Shown: positions 13,511-19,232 of the stretch, piece after piece
How the letters are laid out: every line of letters begins with the position of its first letter
Position numbering within the stretch: the stretch's first letter is position 1
From: URNF01 sp045594105
GTDB taxonomy: Bacteria; Bacillota; Clostridia; Oscillospirales; Acutalibacteraceae
Reading direction: 5' to 3'
Length of the DNA stretch: 19,232 nt
Assembly (NCBI GenBank): GCA_045594105.1
Contig: JAZNXY010000069.1
Span: forward strand, 1-19,232
Notes under the pieces: generated by a model
The model's database searches: none
What the model saw: the letters and a program-made list of their open reading frames with translations, nothing else
Told to the model about the DNA's origin: nothing
Position numbers and translations under genes: made by a program

Positions 13511-13541
13511 AAACCGAAGGGCTGTTGCCCTTCGGTTTTTT
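13511..13541 (+). terminator. Terminator of the zapA-U32 operon
   Basis: The 12-bp stem AAACCGAAGGGC/GCCCTTCGGTTT with a TGTT loop and a T-run follows the U32 stop by 5 bases. The flanking A-rich side could also serve the convergent SASP gene, whose stop lies at 13552. Confidence 0.93.
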
Positions 13542-13551
13542 GCGTGATACC

Positions 13552-13743
13552 TTATTTCAGGTTGTTCTGTTCGTATGCCTGGATCATTTTCTTGACCATC
13601 TGGCCACCGATAGAACCGGCCTGCTTAGAGGTCAAATCGCCATTGTAACCTTGTTTCAGGTTTACGCCAACCTCGTTAGCAGCTTCCATTTTGAAGCGGT
13701 TAAGACCTTCGCGAGCTTCAGGAACTACACTTTTATTAGCCAT
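13552..13743 (-). CDS. Alpha/beta-type small acid-soluble spore protein (SASP)
   Basis: SASPs coat and protect DNA in dormant spores and are digested by the GPR protease at germination. The 63-residue product matches the family in length. It has the GPR cleavage region (KMEAANEVGVN, cleavage expected next to the glutamate), the NGDLTSKQAGSIGGQMVKKM DNA-binding block and a polar C-terminus. The start at 13743 has GAGGAG about 11 bases upstream; a longer reading from 13836 would add 31 residues not found in SASPs. It is a single gene, as is usual, convergent with the U32 gene. Sigma-G control in the forespore is expected; a weak candidate promoter lies at 13791-13819. It is the best evidence that the organism sporulates. 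Confidence 0.95.
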   Translation of the reverse strand: MANKSVVPEAREGLNRFKMEAANEVGVNLKQGYNGDLTSKQAGSIGGQMVKKMIQAYEQNNLK

Positions 13744-13790
13744 TTCTTTTACACTCCTCAACACAAATATTTCTTTTGCGTTTGCAAAAG

Positions 13791-13819
13791 TATTTTGTGT
13801 AAGCACAAGCGACTTATCC
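13791..13819 (-). promoter_or_regulatory. Candidate sigma-G promoter of the SASP gene
   Basis: On the minus strand GGATA (13815-13819), 17 bases and CAAAATA (13791-13797) roughly fit the sigma-G pattern (GHATR, CATNHTA), each with one mismatch. Position before a SASP gene is right; match quality is modest. Confidence 0.35.
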
Positions 13820-13836
13820 GTGACAAATTGTGTCAC
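13820..13836. repeat. Inverted repeat upstream of the SASP gene
   Basis: GTGACA (13820-13825) and TGTCAC (13831-13836) are separated by 5 bases and abut the candidate -35 box. There is no T-run in the right place for a terminator. It might be a regulator site. Confidence 0.4.
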
Positions 13837-13902
13837 AAAAAGCAGTTTTTTCCTAGTTTTTTCAAAACTGCCGCAACACCAAACAAGCCACCTGCTGCAT
13901 TT

Positions 13903-14559
13903 CTACATGTTCAAAGATATTTCGGTTACAAACAGTGTGCCGTCCTTCACAAAGAAGCGTACGGTGTATCCTGCAAAGGTCATACCGTATTCTCTGTCAT
14001 CATCGTGATAAGAAGGGCGCGGGTCTTGTTCCAAAATCTTTGTGAGTTCTTCTTTGCGATCAAACACCACCGTATCGGCAAACTCGACACGCAACCGATA
14101 CTCTGTCAGCGGTGCGGCAAAGCCGCCGGTCGCTTCGGGAATACAATCCGCATGCGGCAGATACGGTTTTATATCATAGATCGGTGTGCCGTCCACCATA
14201 TCCGCTCCCCGCACAACCAATCGTGGTGCATTTTCGCCTTCCCACTCAATTTTTTCCAATTTTACGCAGGACAGGCCGATAGGATTGGGGCGAAACGGTG
14301 AACGTGTTGCAAAAACACCCATACGTGTGTTCCCACCAAGACGAGGCGGACGTACCGTCGGCGACCAACCCGCTTGCACATTTTCCGAAAACTCCCACAA
14401 AATCCAAATATGGGAAAAGCCGTCTAATCCACGCACGGCAGACGGATCACGAAACGCCTTTTCGAACTCTATCACACCCTGCGTTTGTGCCAAACCGCTT
14501 TGCCGTGGAATACCAAACTTCTCAGGAAAATCGGTGCGTATTACCGCAATTTTTTTCAT
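13903..14559 (-). CDS. trmO: tRNA t6A37 N6-methyltransferase TrmO
   Basis: TrmO (YaeB/TsaA) methylates threonylcarbamoyl-adenosine 37 of tRNA-Thr to m6t6A with S-adenosylmethionine. The 218-residue product has the family's beta-barrel motifs: KFGIPRQSGL near residue 15, GFSHIWILWEF, then VRPPRLGGN and ATRSPFRPNPIGLS (about 68-98), and YDIKPYLPHAD. The C-terminal part is the smaller extension seen in full-length TrmO. Its ATG overlaps the mnmA stop (ATGA, 14556-14559), so the two tRNA-modification genes are coupled. It is the last gene of the alr-mnmA-trmO unit; no obvious terminator is seen before the SASP gene. About 160 bases (13744-13902) to the next gene hold only the SASP promoter candidate and an inverted repeat. 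Confidence 0.93.
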   Translation of the reverse strand: MKKIAVIRTDFPEKFGIPRQSGLAQTQGVIEFEKAFRDPSAVRGLDGFSHIWILWEFSENVQAGWSPTVRPPRLGGNTRMGVFATRSPFRPNPIGLSCVKLEKIEWEGENAPRLVVRGADMVDGTPIYDIKPYLPHADCIPEATGGFAAPLTEYRLRVEFADTVVFDRKEELTKILEQDPRPSYHDDDREYGMTFAGYTVRFFVKDGTLFVTEISLNM

Positions 14560-15635
14560 TGCTGTTCACCTCGTATCAAGGTGCGTATGGTGCCGCCGCC
14601 AACAACGGTATCTCCATCATAGAACACAACCGCTTGTCCCGGTGCTGCCACCTTCGGCTCATGAAACTCTACACGTACACCGTTTGCCACAGGATAAACC
14701 GTGGCAGGTGTTTCAGGTTGATGATAACGGGTTTTTGCCATAATGTGTATCGGTGCCTTCAATGCTTCAAACGCCATCCAATTGACGTCATCCGCAAGCA
14801 AGGCGATGCAGGGCAATTGTTCTTTAGTGCCCAGAATTACCTTGTTTTCCGCAGCATCTTTGCCCAGCACAAACATCGGTTGACCAAATGATACGCCAAG
14901 ACCCTTGCGTTGTCCTACGGTATAATGGATGTGTCCCTTGTGCTTACCCAACACGTTACCGTCAGCATCCACAAAATCACCTTGCGGTACAGTTTTCCCC
15001 GTATACCGCTCTAAAAACGCCGCATAGTCCCCATCGGGAACAAAGCAGATATCCTGGCTATCGGGTTTGGATGCGGCTACCAAGCCCCTCTCCTCAGCCA
15101 TTTGACGTACTTCGGTTTTCAAATAATCCCCAAGCGGAAAACGGGTATGCGCCAGCTGTTCCTGTGTCAGATGATACAGCACGTAGGTCTGATCTTTGGA
15201 TATATCTCTCGGCTTTTTCAGCACATAACGACCGCTTGCTTCATCCCTTGCCACACGTGCATAATGCCCTGTGGCAACAGCATCACAGCCCATCTCCTTT
15301 GCCTTTTCCCACAAAAGAGAAAACTTCATATATCGATTGCATTCGATACACGGATTGGGTGTTTCGCCCTTGGCATATCCGTCGGCAAAGCGGCGGATAA
15401 CCTCCTCGTTAAAAGCATCGGTATATTTCAGTATCTCGTGCGAAAAACCAAGTGTTGCCGCCAAAGCCGCCGCATCTGCCGCATCCTTGGAAGAGCCACA
15501 CACGTTTTCGTCTTTTTCACCGCAATACAGTTGCATGGTTGCGCCGTAAAGTTTACAGCCCGCTTCCAGCAGCAATGCTGCTGTCATACAGCTGTCAACG
15601 CCGCCACTCATTGCGACCAACACAGTTTCACTCAT
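14556..15635 (-). CDS. mnmA: tRNA-specific 2-thiouridylase MnmA
   Basis: MnmA makes s2U at wobble position 34 of Lys, Glu and Gln tRNAs in the cytosol, with sulfur relayed from a cysteine desulfurase. The 359-residue product has the usual length. It shows the ATP-binding PP-loop SGGVDS (10-15), the catalytic cysteine Cys99 in PCIECN and its partner Cys197 in DSQDICF. Further conserved blocks are ATGHYARV and HYTVGQRKGLG. The ATG at 15635 has AAGGAT upstream and lies 9 bases after the alr stop, so it is in an operon with alr, and it overlaps trmO. No sulfur-relay partner is encoded nearby. Confidence 0.97.
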   Translation of the reverse strand: MSETVLVAMSGGVDSCMTAALLLEAGCKLYGATMQLYCGEKDENVCGSSKDAADAAALAATLGFSHEILKYTDAFNEEVIRRFADGYAKGETPNPCIECNRYMKFSLLWEKAKEMGCDAVATGHYARVARDEASGRYVLKKPRDISKDQTYVLYHLTQEQLAHTRFPLGDYLKTEVRQMAEERGLVAASKPDSQDICFVPDGDYAAFLERYTGKTVPQGDFVDADGNVLGKHKGHIHYTVGQRKGLGVSFGQPMFVLGKDAAENKVILGTKEQLPCIALLADDVNWMAFEALKAPIHIMAKTRYHQPETPATVYPVANGVRVEFHEPKVAAPGQAVVFYDGDTVVGGGTIRTLIRGEQQ

Positions 15636-15644
15636 AAAAAATCC

Positions 15645-16814
15645 TTACTTCAAAATCGTATTTTCCCAATCGATTGTCTGTCCGTTTTCGATATATACAC
15701 GTGGCACACGTTTAGCCACTGTGCACACCGATTCATAGTGAATCGTACCGATAAAAGCGGCATACTCTTCGGTCGGCAAGCCCTCACCAAACACCGTCAC
15801 GGTATCTCCCACACAAACCTCCAGGCCGGTGACATCCAGCATACATTGATCCATACATACGCGGCCGACAATAGGGGCTTTTTTGCCGTTTACGAGCATA
15901 TATGCCTTTCCTGCCATCAAACGGGAATATCCGTCCGCATAACCAATCGGCACCGTCGCTACCTGCATTTGCTTTTCTGCAACAAACGTACTCCCGTAGC
16001 TGAAAGCGGTGCCTGCCGGAACGGTTTTTACCATAGACACCGCCGTTTTCAATTGCATCACAGGGCGCAACGGCCAAAAATCATTCATCCAACTGCTGTC
16101 AGGTGCCAATCCGTACAGAATAATACCCGGACGTACCGCATCCAGATGCATTTCGGGAAAACGCATAGTGCCCGCACTGTTACAGCAATGCCGTACTGCA
16201 AAATGAACACCCAGTGCTTCTACGTCCTCTACCGTCTGCATGAATCTTGCAAATTGATTTCGTGTCGGTTGCTCATCCTGTTCATCCGCCGTTGCAAAGT
16301 GAGTAAAAATCCCTTCCGCATGTAAGCACGGCAATGAAGCTGCCGCAAAAACCTCAGCCGCAGCTACCTTACGGTCTGCTTCTGTCTGGTGTACAAAACC
16401 CACACGGGACATACCTGTATCCACCTTCAGGTGTACCTTCAAGGTGACATTTCCCGCCGCAGCCGCCACATCCAGTTCCTTTGCGTGTGCAAGACTGACC
16501 ACCGTTTGTGTAATATCCATTTCCACCAAACGGCAAACCTCTGCGGGCGGTGTATAGGACAGCAACAAAATAGGTTGCGTAATACCTGCTTGCCGCAGCT
16601 GCACTGCTTCCTCCACATTAGAGACAGCAAACCTCGTTGCCCCTTCTTCAAGAAAAGCATGTGCCACCTTCACTGCGCCGTGTCCGTAAGCATCCGCTTT
16701 AATGACTGCGTAAATACACGTATCCGGGGCAATCTTCTGCTGTATTAACCTGTAATTATGCCGTAAGGCATCCAAATCTATCTCTGCCCATGTGCGTTTC
16801 AACAAGTTTTCCAT
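15645..16814 (-). CDS. alr: Alanine racemase
   Basis: Pyridoxal-phosphate enzyme that interconverts L- and D-alanine for peptidoglycan. From the ATG at 16814 the product is 389 residues, normal for the family. The cofactor lysine is Lys39 in YAVIKADAYGHG. The second catalytic residue is the tyrosine in TAFSYGSTF, in the C-terminal beta domain. Other conserved blocks are KVDTGMSRVGF and GRVCMDQCMLD. Longer readings that begin upstream (TTG at 16883 or ATG at 16835) would start within or right at the promoter. The ribosome site before 16814 is weak (GAAAGT). First gene of a three-gene operon with mnmA and trmO. A spore-coat alanine racemase is a possible alternative role but nothing favours it. 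Confidence 0.95.
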   Translation of the reverse strand: MENLLKRTWAEIDLDALRHNYRLIQQKIAPDTCIYAVIKADAYGHGAVKVAHAFLEEGATRFAVSNVEEAVQLRQAGITQPILLLSYTPPAEVCRLVEMDITQTVVSLAHAKELDVAAAAGNVTLKVHLKVDTGMSRVGFVHQTEADRKVAAAEVFAAASLPCLHAEGIFTHFATADEQDEQPTRNQFARFMQTVEDVEALGVHFAVRHCCNSAGTMRFPEMHLDAVRPGIILYGLAPDSSWMNDFWPLRPVMQLKTAVSMVKTVPAGTAFSYGSTFVAEKQMQVATVPIGYADGYSRLMAGKAYMLVNGKKAPIVGRVCMDQCMLDVTGLEVCVGDTVTVFGEGLPTEEYAAFIGTIHYESVCTVAKRVPRVYIENGQTIDWENTILK

Positions 16815-16847
16815 GAAAAGCCAACTTTCATACATATAGTTACTAAT

Positions 16848-16876
16848 ATTATACGGCTTGATGACATAAAAATCAA
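16848..16876 (-). promoter_or_regulatory. Promoter of the alr-mnmA-trmO operon
   Basis: TTGATT (16871-16876), a 17-base spacer and TATAAT (16848-16853) lie on the minus strand about 33 bases before the alr start, back to back with the promoter of the surface-protein gene. Confidence 0.75.
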
Positions 16877-16898
16877 TATACAACCAAAAATATTATTG

Positions 16899-16927
16899 TT
16901 TACTTTTGATACTGCTTGTGATATATT
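16899..16927 (+). promoter_or_regulatory. Promoter of the threonine-rich surface-protein gene
   Basis: TTTACT (16899-16904), a 17-base spacer and TATATT (16922-16927), preceded by TGTGA, lie 42 bases before the start codon. Confidence 0.55.
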
Positions 16928-16939
16928 AAATTGTGTGTT

Positions 16940-16972
16940 AGAGATTTTTCGACAGAAAGGCACGAAAAAATG
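16940..16972 (+). repeat. Leader repeat upstream of the surface-protein gene
   Basis: This 33-base segment, starting AGAGATTTTTCGACAG and ending in the start codon, matches the zapA leader (11059-11091) at 29 of 33 positions. It includes the ribosome site AAAGG. Confidence 0.7.
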
Positions 16973-18469
16973 ATGAAAAAAATCTTGACTTTTACGATGT
17001 TATTGGTGTTGCTGACACAAGTATTGTGTTATCCCGCTGTTTTTGCAGAAACGGAAAGCACAACAGGTGACGAAACCAAAAGCACCTCCGTGACCACCAC
17101 AGAGGGTACTACCGTTACCACTACCGAGGAAACCACCTCGATTACAGAAGGCACCACCGAAAACGGCACAGAAAACACAACCGAAACGGAGGCGCAAAAC
17201 ACCACCGCCAATCGTTCCGCAAAAACACGCTTGATTATTTTGGAGTATAACGGCAAGCTTGCTGCACGTTTGACCGATGAGACAGGTGTTCCCGTTCCCG
17301 GGGTAGCAGTAAGTATCCAAATCGGATCCACCATTTTGCCTGCTACAACCGACGAAAACGGTTATGCGGTTCTTCCTTTTGATATGCCGGAAAAAGGCAC
17401 ATACATCCACTGTTCCACCGAGCCCACCTTCGTAAACGGTGTTTTGTATGCCGCAGCAGCCGCTTCGACAGGTACAACAGTGACCACCGCAAGCACCTCC
17501 TCTACGCAGGAGCAGGAGGCGGAAACCATCGTTACTACCGCCTCACCTACCTACAACCGTACCACCAAGGTGACCAGCTCAAAGAGAACCACAGCACCGC
17601 CCACATGGTATACCTACGCAGCAACAACAGGTGCAGAAGAAACCTATGTTTCTCTCGGCTTCTCCTTTGAAAGCGGCCTTCTCGATTCCTTTAAAACAGA
17701 TGAAATCGCCTTTCGCAACACCGCACGATTACTGCTCACCCCCGAAACGTATGCGCAGATCATCAGCGATATGAAAGGTACGTTGCTGATGACAGCCGCC
17801 GCCTCCGCTGCAGAAGTAACCGACGAGCAGATTGCTGCGGCTTTACAGGGTGATGCGTTACTGTCACGCACCGACGCAAAGGATGTCGAGCGTGTTGTCA
17901 TTGATATGGCATTAAAGCTGCAAAGTCCCACCGGAAAACAAACGGATGTGTGGAGTCTTGCTGCAGACAGCTACGTTGTGCAATTGCCCATACCGCACAG
18001 TATGCGTTCCGCAAAAGCCATTGCAGTTGCCGCAGTAACGGCGAACGGCATTTCCGCACCCGTGTACACCACCGTTTCCAAAGACGGCTTCCTTCGCTTT
18101 GATACCACCGCCCCTGTCGGCACCATTGTATTACTCGGTTTCAAAAACAGCATCCTCACCGCTTTTACAGGTGATTCCGCCGTTCTTGCTATTATCTTTT
18201 TGGTTTTAGGCATCTTATGTATCGGCGGTGCTGTATTCCTGTATATTTACTTTTTCTATCTGCCCCGTCGGGCTAAAAAAAAAGAAGCGGAAAACGTAAC
18301 GCAAGACGACGTACCGACAGATGAGTTCCCTGTTTTTAGTGATGCGTTACCCACAGAAGGCAACGAACGGATTGATCCGTCAGACACCTTGGATATTTTC
18401 GCTGAGGCCGATACCGAAGAAACCCCGGCAGGCAGCGGACACACCCCCAATATTGACATTCCGCTTTAA
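16970..18469 (+). CDS. Secreted, threonine-rich, single-pass surface protein of unknown function
   Basis: The 499-residue product begins with a typical signal peptide (MMKKILTFTMLLVLLTQVLC, cleavage likely after VFA at 26). A threonine/glutamate-rich mucin-like stretch covers about 28-83. A beta-rich domain around 86-150 (DETGVPVPGVAVSIQ, TTDENGYAVLPF) resembles carboxypeptidase-regulatory or Ig-like repeats. A second Thr/Ser-rich linker (168-215) and an ordered domain (about 225-395) follow. One membrane segment (404-430) is followed by the basic stop RRAKKK and a 60-residue acidic cytosolic tail. There is no LPXTG motif. Start at 16970 is chosen for its AAAGG site; a second ATG follows directly. 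It is monocistronic between its own promoter and a strong terminator. Function is not recognised; a sensor, adhesin or wall-binding role would be guesswork. Confidence 0.85.
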   Translation: MMKKILTFTMLLVLLTQVLCYPAVFAETESTTGDETKSTSVTTTEGTTVTTTEETTSITEGTTENGTENTTETEAQNTTANRSAKTRLIILEYNGKLAARLTDETGVPVPGVAVSIQIGSTILPATTDENGYAVLPFDMPEKGTYIHCSTEPTFVNGVLYAAAAASTGTTVTTASTSSTQEQEAETIVTTASPTYNRTTKVTSSKRTTAPPTWYTYAATTGAEETYVSLGFSFESGLLDSFKTDEIAFRNTARLLLTPETYAQIISDMKGTLLMTAAASAAEVTDEQIAAALQGDALLSRTDAKDVERVVIDMALKLQSPTGKQTDVWSLAADSYVVQLPIPHSMRSAKAIAVAAVTANGISAPVYTTVSKDGFLRFDTTAPVGTIVLLGFKNSILTAFTGDSAVLAIIFLVLGILCIGGAVFLYIYFFYLPRRAKKKEAENVTQDDVPTDEFPVFSDALPTEGNERIDPSDTLDIFAEADTEETPAGSGHTPNIDIPL

Positions 18470-18481
18470 AAGCGATACAAA

Positions 18482-18516
18482 AAAACACCCTTGCAGTTAC
18501 TCTGCAAGGGTGTTTT
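18482..18516. terminator. Bidirectional terminator between the surface-protein gene and argF
   Basis: The perfect 15-bp stem AAAACACCCTTGCAG/CTGCAAGGGTGTTTT with a TTACT loop is flanked by an A-run and T-rich sequence. It serves the convergent genes on both sides. Confidence 0.92.
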
Positions 18517-18519
18517 CTT

Positions 18520-19232
18520 TTATGCAAGGGTTGCCGCCATAACCGCTTTGATGGTATGCATACGATTTTCTGCTTCATCAAACACAATAGACCGTTCGCT
18601 CTCAAACACTTCATCGGTGACTTCCATACAATCGATGCCGAACTTTTCAAAGATGTCTTTGCCTGTCTCGGTTTTGAGATCGTGAAAAGCAGGCAGGCAA
18701 TGCATAAAGCGACATTGCTCTCCTGCAATATCCATCAGCTTCATAGTGATACGGTAGGGCGTCAGCTCACGAATACGCTCCTCCCAGACCTCTGTGGGCT
18801 CGCCCATAGATACCCACACATCCGTATACAACACGTCGGCATTGACAACCGCTTTTTCCGGATCGGTTTCAAATTCCAGCACAGCGCCTGTCTCTGCCGC
18901 CACCTTCTGACATGCTTCGATAAGCGCTTTATCGGGGAAATACTTTTCAGGTGCCGCCGCCACAAAATGCATACCCATTTTTGCACAGCCCACCATCAGC
19001 GAATTACCCATATTGTACCGTGCATCACCAAGGTATACCAGTTTTTTACCCTTCAGCGAACCGAAGTGCTCACGAATGGTCAAAAAATCCGCCAAAATCT
19101 GTGTCGGGTGATATTCGTTGGTAAGACCGTTCCACACGGGTACACCTGCGTAGGCAGCCAGCTCTTCTACAATTTCCTGCCCGAAACCACGATATTCAAT
19201 GCCGTCAAACATTCTGCCAAGCACACGTGCGG
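18520..19232 (-). CDS. argF: Ornithine carbamoyltransferase, 3' part (cut by right edge)
   Basis: The enzyme makes citrulline from ornithine and carbamoyl phosphate (arginine synthesis) or works in reverse in the arginine deiminase pathway. About 236 C-terminal residues are visible, out of a usual 310-335. The start and the N-terminal carbamoyl-phosphate motif (STRTR) lie beyond the right edge. Visible family motifs are NEYHPTQILADFLTI in the first third, DVWVSMGEP, and the ornithine-site block FMHCLPAFHD whose cysteine is catalytic in this family. The reading frame enters from the edge as ARVLGRMFDGIEYRGFGQE, typical of the enzyme. Whether it is anabolic (argF) or catabolic (arcB) cannot be decided, since no arg or arc neighbour is visible. 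It ends at the bidirectional terminator. Confidence 0.93.
   Translation of the reverse strand, partial: ARVLGRMFDGIEYRGFGQEIVEELAAYAGVPVWNGLTNEYHPTQILADFLTIREHFGSLKGKKLVYLGDARYNMGNSLMVGCAKMGMHFVAAAPEKYFPDKALIEACQKVAAETGAVLEFETDPEKAVVNADVLYTDVWVSMGEPTEVWEERIRELTPYRITMKLMDIAGEQCRFMHCLPAFHDLKTETGKDIFEKFGIDCMEVTDEVFESERSIVFDEAENRMHTIKAVMAATLA

Noticed and set aside
15102..16325. A 407-residue plus-strand open frame opposite mnmA and alr
   Set aside because: It lies antisense to two clear enzymes, spans their junction, has no ribosome site and its translation has skewed, low-complexity His/Arg/Cys content typical of a shadow frame.

Overview
The window looks like chromosome of a spore-forming, Gram-positive Clostridia, most probably an Oscillospiraceae/Ruminococcaceae-type gut anaerobe. 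The clues are an alpha/beta small acid-soluble spore protein gene, sigma-A-type promoters (TTGACA/TATAAT), strong AGGAGG-like ribosome binding sites, a zapA/U32-peptidase pair, a BY-kinase capsule module of the CpsB/C/D kind and moderate GC content. This assignment is inference; no rRNA is present to confirm it.

Layout. 1-1356: the 5' part of purC (minus, cut by the left edge), a tiny membrane-protein gene (minus) and trmL (plus). 1385-7282: one eight-gene minus-strand operon driven by a perfect-consensus promoter at 7319-7347. Its order is HPr-kinase-like protein, PqqD-like protein, S26-type peptidase, ABC exporter, VanZ-like protein, CpsC-like chain-length protein, CpsD-like tyrosine kinase, CpsB-like phosphatase. 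The first four genes are the accessory set of a ribosomal-peptide (RiPP) pathway and the last three are a tyrosine-phosphorylation module for exopolysaccharide. I see no precursor peptide, cyclase, glycosyltransferase or flippase.

7390-8900: an AT-rich island with no housekeeping gene. It holds two same-direction copies of a multi-hairpin repeat. Each copy has a terminator hairpin on one side and an outward sigma-A-like promoter on the other. Between them lies a translationally coupled gene pair: an S23/Avd-like four-helix-bundle protein and a transglutaminase-like protein. The second copy is followed by a promoter, about 60 bases without an ORF, the same tail sequence and another terminator, so it looks like an emptied sister cassette. 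The island abuts the terminator of a tRNA-Gly(CCC). This is the most unusual part of the window.

8900-13541: tRNA-Gly, a 92-residue protein of unknown function, a membrane-anchored LysM-G5-M23 cell-wall hydrolase, zapA and a large U32-family protein (probable RlhA-like RNA hydroxylase). 13552-16876: a spore SASP gene and an alr-mnmA-trmO operon. 16899-18516: a secreted, threonine-rich, membrane-anchored surface protein whose mRNA leader is nearly identical to that of zapA. 18520-19232: the 3' part of an ornithine carbamoyltransferase gene, cut by the right edge.

Working together: much of the window is RNA modification (TrmL, MnmA, TrmO, U32) and envelope biology (Alr, M23, ZapA, CpsBCD, surface protein). 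The hairpin-flanked cassette is a likely acquired insert between the tRNA gene and the envelope operon.
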